64,000 bases of DNA, taken from positions 2,666,001 through 2,730,000 of the forward strand of contig NW_027480480.1 in the NCBI RefSeq assembly GCF_051401765.1. The letters run 5' to 3'. The position numbers and the translations under genes are program-made. Shown here one piece after another: positions 24,202 to 38,300 of this stretch; position 1 is the stretch's first letter, and each line of letters starts with the position of its first letter. The notes below the pieces were generated by a model. The model did no database searches and had not been told where the DNA came from. It was given only the letters and a program-made list of their open reading frames with translations. The DNA is from Calliopsis andreniformis. Lineage: Eukaryota; Arthropoda; Insecta; Hymenoptera; Andrenidae.

Positions 24202-27200
24202 TGAGGATTGAGTATTGAGGATAGAAGATTGAGGACTGGGGACTGAGGATTGAAGATTGAGGATTGAGGTTTGAAGATTGAGTATTGAGGATTGAAGATT
24301 GAGGATTGAGGATTGCGGATTGAGCTTTGAGGATCGAAGATTGAGGACTGGGGACTGAGTGTTGAGGGTTGAGTGATGAGAATTGATGTTTGTGGATAGA
24401 GATTTGAAGATTGCAAGTTGAGTATTGAGTAATGAAAACTGTGAATTGATGATATTCTATTGAGGATTGAGGATTGACAGCTGATTGTTGAGGAGTGAGG
24501 GCTGAAGGTTGAGGATTCAGGATTGAGGATTAAGGATTGATGTTTGAGGACTGAGGATTGAGGATTGAGGATTGAGGATTGAGGATTGAGGATCGAAGAT
24601 TGAGGACTGAGGATTGAGGGTTGTGGATTGAGGACGAGGACTTAGAGTTGAGTATTGATGTTTGAGTTCTGAGGATTGAGGGTTGAGGATTGAGAATTGA
24701 GGATTGAGGAATGAGGATTGAAGATTGAGGATTGGGTATTGAGGATTGAGGATTGAGGATTGAAGATTGAGGATTGAGGATTGAGGATGAGGGCTGAGGG
24801 TTGAAGATTGAGTATTGAGGGTTGAAGACTGACGATTGAGGATTGAGGATTGAGGATTGAGAATTGAGGATTGAGGATTGAGGATTGAAGATTGAGAATT
24901 GAGGATTGAAAATTGAGGATTGAGGATTGAGGATTGAGGGTTGAGGATTGAGTATTGAGGATTGATTATTGAATATTGAGTATTGAGGATTGAAGATTGA
25001 GGATTGAGGAATGAGGATTGAGGATTGAGGATTGAAGATTGAGGATAGGGGATTGAGGATTGACGATTGAGGATTGAGTATTGAGTTTTGAGAATTGAGG
25101 ATTGCTTATTGAAGATTGAGTATTGAGGATTGAAGATTGAAGATTGAGGATAGAGGATTGAGGACTGAGGATGAGGGCTGAGGGTTGAAGATTGAGGATT
25201 GAGGACTGAAGACTGAGGATTGAGGATTGGGAATAGAGGATTGAGGATTGAGGATTGAATATTGAGGATTGGGTTTTGATGATTGAAGAATGAGGATTGA
25301 GGTTTGAGGATTGAGGATTGAGGACCGAGGATTGAGGATTGAAGATTGAGTATTGAGGGTTGAAGACTGACGATTGAGGATTGAGGATTGAAGATTGAGG
25401 ATTGCAGATTGAAGATTGAGTATTGAGGATTGAAAATTTAGGATTGAGGATTGAGGATTGAGGATTGAGGATTGAGGATTCAGTATTGAGTGTTGAAGGT
25501 TGAGAATTGAGGATTGAGGTTTGAACATTGAGGACTGTGTGTTGAGGATTGAGTGATGAGGATTGACGTTTGTGGATAGAGATTTGAAGATTGCAGATTG
25601 AGTATTGAGTATAGAAAACTGTGAATTGAGGATATTCTATTGAGGATTGAGGATTGACATCGGATTGTTGAGGACTGAGGTCTGAAGATTGAGGATTCAG
25701 GATTGAGGATTCAGAATTGAGGTTTGAGGACTGAGGATTGAGAATTGAAGATTGAGTATTGAGGATTGAAGATTGAGGATTGAGGATTGAGAATTGAGGA
25801 TTGGGGATGAGGGCTGAGGGTTGAGGATTGACGTTAGAGGACAGAGGACTGAGGGTTGAGGATTGAGAATTGAGGATTGAGGATTGAGGATTGAAGATTG
25901 AGGATTGGGTATTGAGGATTGAAGAATGAGGATTGAGGATTGAGGATTGAGGATTGAGGATTGAGCATTGAGGATTGAGGATTGAGGATTGAAGACTGAG
26001 TTTCGAGGATTGAATATTGAGGATTGAGGATTGAGGATTGAGGATTGAGTATTGAGGATTGATTATTGAAGATTCAGTATTGAGGATTGAAGATTGAGGA
26101 TTGAGGAATGAGGATTGAGGATTGATGATTGAAGATTGAGGATTGGGGATTGAGGATTGACGATTGAGGATTGAGTATTGAGTTTTGAGAATTGAGGATT
26201 GATTATTGAAGATTGAGTATTGAGGATTGAAGATTGAAGATTGAGGATTGAGGATTGTGGACTGAGGATGAGGGCTGACAGTTGAAGATTGAGGTTTGAG
26301 GACTGAGGACTGAGGATTGAGGATTGAGAATAGAGGATTGAAGATTGAGGATTGGGTATTGATGATCGAAGAATGAGGATTGAGCATTGAGGATTGAGGA
26401 TTGAGGATTGAGGATTGAGCATTGAAGACTGGGTATTGAGGATTGCAGGTTGAGGATTGTGGATTGGGGATTGAGAATTGAGGATTGAATATTGAGGATT
26501 GGGGACTGAGCGTTGAGGGTTGTGTGATGAGAATTGATGTTTGTGGATAGAGATTTGAAGATTGCAGATTGAGTATTGAGTAATGAATACTATGAATTGA
26601 TGATATTCTATTGAGGATTGAGGATTGACAGCTGATTGTTGAGGAGTGAGGGCTGAAGATTGAGGATTCAGGATTGAGGATTGAGGATTGAAGATTGAGT
26701 ATTTAGGAATGAAAATTGAGGATTGAGGATTGAGGATTGAGGATTGAGGATTGAGGATTGAGGACTGAGGATTGAAGATTCAGTATTGAGTGTTGAAGAT
26801 TGAGCATTGAGGATTGAAGATTGACGATTGAGGATTGAGATTTGAGGATTGAGGATTGAGGATTGAGGATTGAGGATTGAGCATTGGAGATTGAGTATTG
26901 AGGATTGAATGTTGAGGATTGTGGATTGTGGGTTGAGGATTGAGGATTGAATATTGAGGATTGTAGACTGAGTGTTGAGGGTTGAGTGATGAGAATTGAT
27001 GTTTGTGGATAGAGACCTGAAGATTGCAGATTAAGTATTGAGTAATGCAAACTGTGAATTGATGATATTCTATTGAGGATTGAGGATTGACAGCAGATTG
27101 TAGAGGACTGAGGGCTGAAGATTGAGGATTCAGGATTGAGGATTCAGAATTGAGGTTTGAGGACTGAGGATTGAGGATTGAGGATTGAGGAATGAGGATT

Positions 27201-29972
27201 GAAGATTGAGGAATGACGATTGAGGGTTGTGGATTGAGGACGAGGACTGAGGTTTGAGTATTGATGTTTGAGGTCTGAGGATAGAGGATTGAGGATTGAG
27301 AATTGAGGATTGAGGATTCAGGATTGAAGATTGAGTGTTGGGTATTGATTATTGAAGAATGAGGATTGAGGATTGAGGATTGTGGATTGAGGATTGAGGG
27401 TTGAGTATTGAAGATTGAGAATTGAGGATTGAGGATTGAAGATTGAGTATTGTGGATTGAAGATTGAGGATTGAGGATTGAGGATTGAGGATTGAAGATT
27501 GAGTACTGAGTGTTGAGGGTTGAGTGATGAGAATTGATGTTTGTGGATTGAGATCTGAAGATTGAAGGATGGGGATTGGGTATTGAAAACTGTGATTTGA
27601 GGATATTCTATTGAGGATTGAGAATTGACAATTGATTGTTGAGGACCGACGGCAGAAGATGGAGGATTCAGGATTGAGGATTCCGTATTGAGGTTTGAGG
27701 ACTGAGGATTGAGGGTTGAGGATTGAGAATTGAGGATTGACGCTTGAGGATTGAGGATTGAGGATGGAGGATTGAAGACAGAGGACTGAGTATTGTGGAT
27801 TGAGTGTTGAGAATTGATGTTTGAGGACTGAGATTTGATTATTGAATATTGTGGATTGAGTATTGAACCATGAGAATTCAGGATATTCTATTGAGTATTG
27901 AGAACTGAGGATTGATGGTTGAGTATTGAGGATTGATGGTTGAGGGTTGTGTGTTGAATATTGCGGATTGAACATTGAGGACTGAGTATTGAGAATTGAG
28001 AATTGAAGATGAGGACTGAGGGTTGAGGATTGAGGTTTGAGGAACAAGAATTGAGGATTGAGGGTTGAGGACTGAGGATTGACGATTGAGTATTGAAGAT
28101 TGAGGATTGATTACTGAGGATTGAGGATTGAGGATTCAGGATTGAGGATTGAGGATTGAGGATTGAAGATTCAGTATTGAGGATTGAAGATTGAGAATTG
28201 AGGATTTTAGGATTGAACATTGAGAACTGAGAGTTCAGGGTTTAGTGATGAGAATTGATGTTTGTGGATAGAGATTTGAAGATTGCAGATTGAGTATTGA
28301 GTATTGAAGTCTGTGAATTGAGGATATTCTATTGGGGATTGAGGATTGACAACTGATTGTTGAGAACTGAGGGCTGAAGGTTGAGGATGCAGGATTGAGG
28401 ATTCAGAATTGAGGTTTGAGGACTGAGGGTTGAGGATTGAAGATTGAGTATTGAGGATTGAAGATTGAGGAATGAGGATTGAGGATTGAGTATTGAGGAT
28501 GAGGACTGAGGTTTGAGGATTGAGGTTTGAGGTCTGAGGACTGAGGATTGAGGGTTGAGAATTGAGGATCGAGGATTGAGGATTGATGATTGAGGGTTGG
28601 GTATTGAGGATTGAAGGAAGAGTATTGAGGATTGAGGATTGTGGGTTGAGGATTGAGGATTGAATGTTGAGTATTCAGGATTGGAGATTGACTATTGAGG
28701 ATTGAGGACCGAGGATTGAGGATTGAGGATTGAAGATTGAGTATTGAGGAATGAAGGTTGAGGATTGGGGATTGTGGATTGAGGATTGAGGATTGAGGAT
28801 TGAGGATTGCCGATTGAGGATTGCGTATTGAGGATTGAAGAATGAGGATTGAGGATCGGGGATTGAGGACTGAGAATTGAAGATTGAGCATTGAGGATTG
28901 AAGGTTGACGGTTGAGGATTGAGGATTGAGGATTGAGGATTGAGAATTGAGGATTGAGGATTGAGGATTGAAGATTGTGTATTGAGTATTGAAGGTTGAG
29001 GATTGAGGATTGAGTGTTGAAGATTGAGGATTGAGGACTGAGGATTGAGGATTAATGATTGAGCATTGAGGATTGAGGATTCAGGATTAGGGATTGAAGA
29101 TTGAGGATTGGGTATTGAGGATTGAAGAATCAGGATTGAGGATTGAGTATTGAGGATTGAAGATTGACGATTGAGGATTGAGAATTGAGGATTGAGGATT
29201 GAGTATTGAAGATTGAGAATTGAGGATTGAGGATTGAAGATTGAGTATTGAGGATTGAAGATTGAGGATTAAGGATTGAGGATTGAAGATTGAGGACTGA
29301 GTGTTGAGGGTTGAGTGATGAGAATTGATGTTTGTGTATTGAGATTTGAAGATTGAAGAATGGGGATTGAGTATTGAAAACTGTGATTTGAGGATATTCT
29401 ATTGAGGATTGAGGATTGACAATTGATTGTTGAGGACCGACGGTTGAAGACTGAGGATTCAGGATTGAGGATTGAGGATTGAGTATTGACGATAGAAGAT
29501 TGAGGACTGGGGACTGAGGATTGAAGATTGAGGATTGAGGATTGAGGATTGAGGATTGAGGTTTGAGGAACAGGAATTGAGGATTGAGGATTGAGGACTG
29601 AGGATTGACGATTGAGTATTGAAGAGTGAGGACTGATTACTGAGGATTGATGATTGATGACTGAGGATTGAGGAATGAGGATTGAGGATTGAAGATTCAG
29701 TATTGAGGATTGAAGATCGAGAATTGAGGATTGAGGATTGAACATTGAGGACTGAGCGTTCAGGATTGTTGATGACTGAGGGCTGAAGATTGAGGACACA
29801 GGATTGAGGATTCAGAATTGAGGTTTGAGGACAGAGGATCGAGGATTGAATATTGAGCATTAGGTATTGAGGATTGAAGAATGAGGATTGAGGATTGAGG
29901 GTTGAGGATTGAGGATTGAGGATTGAGGATTGAGGATTGAGGATTGAGGATTGAGGATTGAAGATTGAGAAT
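24202..29972 (+). repeat. 5.8-kb tandem unit, copy 2 (5,771 bp)
   Basis: Near-identical second copy of 18,375-24,201, shortened by the 56-bp deletion; the offset after it is 5,771 (ATATTCT at 23623/29394). It ends near 29,972. There the shared string AAGATTGAGAATTGAGG continues as ATTGAAA here but as ATTGAGT TTGAGG-type units leading into copy 2 at the end of copy 1. The deletion changes - strand ORF ends (22,848-23,120 becomes 28,403-28,891), although the DNA register is kept. Confidence 0.87.
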
Positions 29973-32364
29973 TGAGGATTGAAAATTGAGGATTGAGGAT
30001 TGAGGATTGAGGATTGAGGATTGAGGATTGAGGACTGAGGATTGAAGATTCAGTATTGAGTGTTGAAGGTTGAGAATTGAGGATTGAGGATTGAACATTG
30101 AGGACTGAGTGTTGAGGGTTGAGTGATGAGGATTGACGTTTGTGGATAGAGATTTGAAGATTGCAGATTGAGTATTGAGTATGGAAAACTGTGAATTGAG
30201 GATATTCTATTGAGGATTGAGGATTGACGTCGGGTTGTTGAGGACTGAGGTCTGAAGATTGAGGATTCAGAATTGAGGTTTGAGGACTGAGGATTGAGGA
30301 TTGAAGATTGACTATTGAGGATTGATGATTGTGGATTGAGGATTGAGAATTGAGGATTGGGGATGAGGGCTGAGGGTTGAGGATTGACGTTACAGGACTG
30401 AGGACTGAGGGTTGAGGATTGAGAATTGATGATTGAGGATAGAAGATTGAAGATTGAGGATTGGGTATTGAGGATTGAAGAATGAGGATTGAGGATTGAG
30501 GATTGAGGATTGAGGATTGAGGATTGAGGATTGAGGACTGAAGATTGAGTATTGAGGACTGAAGATTGATGATTGGGTATTGAGGATTGAGGATTGAGGA
30601 TTGAAGATTGAGGATTGAAGATTGAGTATTGAGGATTGAAGATTGAGGATTGAGGATTGCGGATTGAGGATTGAGGATTGAATATTGAGGATTGGGGTCT
30701 GAGTGTTGAGGGTTGATTGAGGAGAATTGATGTTTGTGGATAGAGACTTGAAGATTGCAGATTGAGTATTGAGTATTGAAAACTGTGAATTGATGATATT
30801 CTATTGAGGATTGAGGATTGACGCCTGATAGTTGAGGTCTGATGTCTGAAGATTGAGGATTCAGGGTTGAGGATTCAGGATTGAGGTTTGAGGACTGAGG
30901 ATTTAGGATTGAGGATTGAGGCTTGAGGATTGAGGATTGAGGATTGAAGATTGAGCATTGAGGATTGAGGATGAGGGCTGAGGGTTGAAGATTGAGGTTT
31001 GAGGACTGAGGACTGAGGATCGAGGATTGAGAGTTGAGGATTGAGGATTGAGGGTTGAAGATTGAGGATTAGGTATTGAGGATTGAAGAATGAGGATTGG
31101 GTATTGAGGATTGAAGAATGAGCATTGAGGATTGAGGATTGAGGATTGAGGATTGAAGACTGAGTATCGAGGATTGAATATTGAGGATTGAGGATTGAGG
31201 GTTGAGGATTGAGTATTGAGGATTGATTATTGAATATTGAGTATTGAGGATTGAAGATTGAGGATTGAGGAATGAGGATTGAGGATTGAGGATTGAAGAT
31301 TGAGGATAGGGGATTGAGGATTGACGATTGAGGATTGAGTATTGAGTTTTGAGAATTGAGGATTGCTTATTGAAGATTGAGTATTGAGGATTGAAGATTG
31401 AAGATTGAGGATAGAGGATTGAGGACTGAGGATGAGGGCTGAGGGTTGAAGATTGAGGTTTGAGGACTGAAGACTGAGGATTGAGGATTGGGAATAGAGG
31501 ATTGAGGATTGAGGATTGAATATTGAGGATTGGGTATTGATGATTGAAGAATGAGGATTGAGGTTTGAGGATTGAGGATTGAGGACCGAGGATTGAGGAT
31601 TGAAGATTGAGTATTGAGGGTTGAAGACTGACGATTGAGGATTGAGGATTGAAGATTGAGGATTGCAGATTGAAGATTGAGTATTGAGGATTGAAAATTT
31701 AGGATTGAGGATTGAGGATTGAGGATTGAGGATTGAGGATTCAGTATTGAGTGTTGAAGGTTGAGAATTGAGGATTGAGGATTGAACATTGAGGACTGTG
31801 TGTTGAGGATTGAGTGATGAGGATTGACGTTTGTGGATAGAGATTTGAAGATTGCAGATTGAGTATTGAGTATAGAAAACTGTGAATTGAGGATATTCTA
31901 TTGAGGATTGAGGATTGACATCGGATTGTTGAGGACTGAGGTCTGAAGATTGAGGATTCAGGATTGAGGATTCAGAATTGAGGTTTGAGGACTGAGGATT
32001 GAGAATTGAAGATTGAGTATTGAGGATTGAAGATTGAGGATTGAGGATTGAGAATTGAGGATTGGGGATGAGGGCTGAGGGTTGAGGATTGACGTTAGAG
32101 GACAGAGGACTGAAGGTTGAGGATTGAGAATTGAGGATTGAGGATTGAGGATTGAAGATTGAGGATTGGGTATTGAGGATTGAAGAATGAGGATTGAGGA
32201 TTGAGGATTGAGGATTGAGGATTGAGCATTGAGGATTGAGGATTGAGGATTGAAGACTGAGTATCGAGGATTGAATATTGAGGATTGAGTATTGAGGATT
32301 GAGGATTGAAGATTGAGGATTGAAGATTGAGTATTAAGGATTGAAGATTGAGGATTGAGGATTG
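29973..32364 (+). repeat. Mosaic linker between the 5.8-kb and 7.7-kb tandem units
   Basis: This 2.4-kb stretch is made of pieces found elsewhere. About 31.19-32.28 kb matches 10.05-11.15 kb of segment S (- strand ORF 31,367-31,789 matches 10,224-10,646). About 30.66-31.05 kb recurs at 32.37-32.76 kb with offset 1,705, marked by the phase-changing GTTGATTGAGGAG string at 30,712 and 32,417. It holds M1 copies at 30202, 30796 and 31893. No unique sequence is present. Confidence 0.75.
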
Positions 32365-35300
32365 CGGATTGAGGATTGAGGATTGAAGATTGAGGATTGG
32401 GGACTGAGTGTTGAGGGTTGATTGAGGAGAATTGATGTTTGTGGATAGAGACTTGAAGATTGCAGATTGAGTATTGAGTATTGAAAACTGTGAATTGATG
32501 ATATTCTATTGAGGATTGAGGATTGACGCCTGATAGTTGAGGTCTGATGTCTGAAGATTGAGGATTCAGGGTTGAGGATTCAGGATTGAGGTTTGAGGAC
32601 TGAGGATTTAGGATTGAGGATTGAGGCTTGAGGATTGAGGATTGAGGATTGAAGATTGAGGATTGAGGATTGAGGATGAGGGCTGAGGGTTGAAGATTGA
32701 GGTTTGAGGACTGAGGACTGAGGATCGAGGATTGAGAGTTGAGGATTGAGGATTGAGGATTGACGATTGAGGATTGAGTATTGAGTTTTGAGAATTGAGG
32801 ATTGCTTATTGAAGATTGAGTATTGAGGATTGAAGATTGAAGATTGAGGATAGAGGATTGAGGACTGAGGATGAGGGCTGAGGGTTGAAGATTGAGGTTT
32901 GAGGACTGAAGACTGAGGATTGAGGATTGGGAATAGAGGATTGAGGATTGAGGATTGAATATTGAGGATTAGGTATTGATGATTGAAGAATGAGGATTGA
33001 GGTTTGAGGATTGAGGATTGAGGACCGAGGATTGAGGATTGAAGATTGAGTATTGAGGGTTGAAGACTGACGATTGAGGATTGAGGATTGAAGATTGAGG
33101 ATTGCAGATTGAAGATTGAGTATTGAGGATTGAAAATTTAGGATTGAGGATTGGGTATTGAGGATTGAAGAATGAGGATTGAGGATTGAGGATTGAGGAT
33201 TGAGGATTGAGCATTGAGGATTGAGGATTGAGGATTGAAGACTGAGTATCGAGGATTGAATATTGAGGATTGAGGATTGAGGATTGAGGATTGAGTATTG
33301 AGGATTGATTATTGAAGATTCAGTATTGAGGATTGAAGATTGAGGATTGAGGAATGACGATTGAGGATTGATGATTGAAGATTGAGGATTGGGGATTGAG
33401 GATTGACGATTGAGGATTGAGTATTGAGTTTTGAGAATTGAGGATTGATTATTGAAGATTGAGTATTGAGGATTGAAGATTGAAGATTGAGGATTGAGGA
33501 TTGTGGACTGAGGATGAGGGCTGACAGTTGAAGATTGAGGTTTGAGGACTGAGGACTGAGGATTGAGGATTGAGAATAGAGGATTGAAGATTGAGGATTG
33601 GGTATTGATGATCGAAGAATGAGGATTGAGCATTGAGGATTGAGGATTGAGGATTGAGGATTGAGCATTGAAGACTGGGTATTGAGGATTGCAGGTTGAG
33701 GATTGTGGATTGGGGATTGAGAATTGAGGATTGAATATTGAGGATTGGGGACTGAGCGTTGAGGGCTGTGTGATGAGAATTGATGTTTGTGGATAGAGAC
33801 TTGAAGATTGCAGATTGAGTATTGAGTAATAAATACTGTGAATTGATGATATTCTATTGAGGATTGAGGATTGACAGCTGATTGTTGAGGAGTGAGGGCT
33901 GAAGATTGAGGATTCAGGATTGAGGATTGAGGATTGAAGATTGAGTATTTAGGAATGAAAATTGAGGATTGAGGATTGAGGATTGAGGATTGAGGATTGA
34001 GGATTGAGGACTGAGGATTGAAGATTCAGTATTGAGTGTTGAAGATTGAGCATTGAGGATTGAAGATTGACGATTGAGGATTGAGGATTGAGGATTGAGG
34101 ATTGAGGATTGAGGATTGAGGATTGAGCATTGGAGATTGAGTATTGAGGATTGAATGTTGTGGATTGTGGATTGTGGGTTGAGGATTGAGGATTGAATAT
34201 TGAGGATTGTAGACTGAGTGTTGAGGGTTGAGTGATGAGAATTGATGTTTGTGGATAGAGACTTGAAGATTGCAGATTAAGTATTGAGTAATGCAAACTG
34301 TGAATTGATGATATTCTATTGAGGATTGAGGATTGACAGCAGATTGTAGAGGACTGAGGGCTGAAGATTGAGGATTCAGGATTGAGGATTCAGAATTGAG
34401 GTTTGAGGACTGAGGATTGAGGATTGAGGATTGAGGAATGAGGATTGAAGATTGAGGAATGACGATTGAGGGTTGTGGATTGAGGACGAGGACTGAGGTT
34501 TGAGTATTGATGTTTGAGGTCTGAGGATAGAGGATTGAGGATTGAGAATTGAGGATTGAGGATTCAGGATTGAAGATTGAGGGTTGGGTATTGATTATTG
34601 AAGAATGAGGATTGAGGATTGAGGATTGTGGATTGAGGATTGAGGGTTGAGTATTGAAGATTGAGAATTGAGGATTGAGGATTGAAGATTGAGTATTGTG
34701 GATTGAAGATTGAGGATTGAGGATTGAGGATTGAAGATTGAGTACTGAGTGTTGAGGGTTGAGTGATGAGAATTGATGTTTGTGGATTGAGATCTGAAGA
34801 TTGAAGGATGGGGATTGGGTATTGAAAACTGTGATTTGAGGATATTCTATTGAGGATTGAGAATTGACAATTGATTGTTGAGGACCGACGGCAGAAGATG
34901 GAGGATTCAGGATTGAGGATTCCGGATTGAGGTTTGAGGACTGAGGATTGAGGGTTGAGGATTGAGAATTGAGGATTGACGCTTGAGGATTGAGGATTGA
35001 GGATGGAGGATTGAAGACAGAGGACTGAGTATTGTGGATTGAGTGTTGAGAATTGATGTTTGAGGACTGAGATTTGATTATTGAATATTGTGGATTGAGT
35101 ATTGAACCATGAGAATTCAGGATATTCTATTGAGTATTGAGAACTGAGGATTGATGGTTGAGTATTGAGGATTGATGGTTGAGGGTTGTGTGTTGAATAT
35201 TGCGGATTGAGCATTGAGGATTGAGGATTGAGGATTGAAGATTGGGGATTGGGGATTGAGGATTGGCGATTGAGGATTGAGTACTGAGGATTGAGAATTG

Positions 35301-38300
35301 AGGATTGAGTATTGAGGATTGAGTATTGAGGATTGAATATTGAGGATTGAGGAATGAGGATTGAAGATTCAGGACTGAGTGTTGATGGTTGAGTGATGAG
35401 AACTGATGTTTGTGGATTGAGATTTGAAGATTGAAGAATGGGGATTGAGTATTGAAATCTGTGAATTGAGGATATTCTATTGAGGATTAAGGATTGACAA
35501 TTGATTTTTGAGGACTGAGAGCTGAAGATTGAGGATTCAGGATAGAGGATTCGGGATTGAGGTTTGAGGAATGAGGATTGAGGGTTGAGGATTGAGGATT
35601 GAGGATTGAGGATTGAGGATTGAAGATTGAGTATTGAGGATTGAAGATTGAGGATTGAGGATTGAAGATTGAGGATTGAGTATTGAGTATAGAAGATTGA
35701 GGACTGGGGACTGAGGATTGAAGATTGAGGATTGAGGATTGAGGATAGAGGATTGAGGATTGAGGATTGAGGATTGAGGATTGAGGATTGAGGATTGAGG
35801 ATTGAGGATTGAGTATTGAGGATGAGGGCTGAGGTTTGAGGATTGAGGTTTGAGGACTGAGGACTGAGGATTGAGGGTTGAGAATTGAGGATTGAGGATT
35901 GAGGATTGAAGATTGAGGATTGGGTATTGAGGATTGAAGAATGAGGATTGAGGATTGAGGATTGAGGATTGAACATTGAGGACTGAGTGTTGAGGGTTGA
36001 GTAATGAGAATTGATGTTTGTGGATAGAGGTTTGAAGACTGCAGATTGAGTATTGAGTATTGAAAACTGTGAATTGAGGATATTCTATTGATGATTGAGG
36101 ATTGACCACTGATTGTTGAGGACTGAGGGCTGAAGATCGAGGACACAGGATTGAGGATTCAGAACTGAGGTATGGGGACAAAGGATTGAGAATTGAGGAT
36201 TGACGCTTGAGGATTGAGTATTTAGGATGGAGGATTGAAGACAGAGGACTGAGTATTGAGGATTGAGTGTTGAGAATTGATGTTTGAGGACTGAGATTTG
36301 ATTATTGAATTTTGTGGATTGAGTACTGAACCATGAGAATTCAGGATATTCTATTGAGTATTGAGAACTCAGGATTGATGGTTGAGTATTGAGGATTGAT
36401 GGTTGAGGGTTGTGTGTTGAATATTGCGGATTGAGCATTGCGGATTGAGGATTGAGGATTGAAGATTGAGGATTGGGGATTGAGGATTGGCGATTGAGGA
36501 TTGAGTACTGAGGATTGAGAATTGAGGATTGAGGGTTGAGGATTGAGTATTGGGGATTGAATATTGAGGATTGAGGAATGAGGATTGAAGATTGAGGACT
36601 GAGTGTTGATGGTTGAGTGTTGAGAACTGATGTTTGTGGATTGAGATTTGAAGATTGAAGAATGGGGATTGAGAATTGAAATCTGTGAATTGAGTATATT
36701 CTATTGAGGATTAAGGAATGACAATTGACTTTTGAGGACTGAGGGCTGAAGATTGAGGATTCAGGATCGAGGATTCGGGATTGAGGTTGGAGGACTGAGG
36801 ATTGAGGGTTGAGGATTGAGGATTGAGGATTGAGGATTGAGGATTGAAGATTGAGTATTGAGGATTGAAGAATGAGGATTGAGGATTGAGGATTGAGGAT
36901 TGATTATTGACGATAGAAGATTGAGGACTGGGGACTGAGGATTGAAGATTGAGGATTGAGGATTGAGGATTGAGGATTGAGGTTTGAGGAACAGGAATTG
37001 AGGATTGAGGATTGAGGACTGAGGATTGACGATTGAGTATTGAAGAGTGAGGACTGATTACTGAGGATTGATGATTGATGACTGAGGATTGAGGAATGAG
37101 GATTGAGGATTGAAGATTCAGTATTGAGGATTGAAGATCGAGAATTGAGGATTGAGGATTGAACATTGAGGACTGAGCGTTCAGGATTGTTGATGACTGA
37201 GGGCTGAAGATTGAGGACACAGGATTGAGGATTCAGAATTGAGGTTTGAGGACAGAGGATCGAGGATTGAATATTGAGCATTAGGTATTGAGGATTGAAG
37301 AATGAGGATTGAGGATTGAGGGTTGAGGATTGAGGATTGAGGATTGAGGATTGAGGATTGAAGATTGAGTATTGAGGATTGAAGATTGAGGATTGAGGAT
37401 TGAGGATTGAGGATTGAGGATTGAAGATTGAGGATTTGGGATTGAGGATTGACGATTGAGGATTGAGTATTGAGGATTGAGAATTGAGGACTGATTATTG
37501 AAGATTGAGTATTGAGGAATGAAGATTGAGGATTGAGGATTGAGGATTGAGGATTGAGGATGAGGACTGAGGGTTGAGGATTGAGGTTTGAGGAACAGGA
37601 ATTGAGGATTGAGGATTGAGGACTGAGGATTGACGATTGAGTATTGAAGATTGAGGACTGATTACTGAGGATTGATGATTGATAACTGAGGATTGAGGAT
37701 TGAGGATTGAGGATTGAAGATTCAGTATTGAGGATTGAAGATCGAGAATTGAGGATTGAGGATTGAACATTGAGGACTGAGCGCTCAGGGTTTAGTGATG
37801 AGAATTGATGTTTGTGTATAGAGACTTGAAGATTGCAGATTGAGTATTGAGTATTGAAAACTGTGAATTGAGGATATTCTATTGGGGATTGAGGATTGAC
37901 AACTGATTGTTGAGGACTGAGGGCTGGAGATTGAGGATGCAGGATTGAGGATTCAGAATTGAGGTTTGAGGACTGAGGATTGGGGATTGAATATTGAGTA
38001 TTGAGGATTGAAGATTGAGGATTGAGGATTGAGGATTGAGTATTGAGGATGGGGGCTGAGGTTTGAGGATTGAGGTTTGAGGACTGAGGACTGAGGATTG
38101 AGGGTTGAGAATTGAGGATTGAGGATTGAGGATTGAAGATTGAGGATTGGGTATTGAGGATTAAGGGACGAGGATTGAGGATTGAGGATTGAGGATTGTG
38201 GATTGAGGATTGAAGGTTGAGTGTTCAGGATTGGAGATGGACGATTGCGGATTGAGGACCGAGGAATGACGATTGAGGATTGAAGATTGAGTATTGAGGA

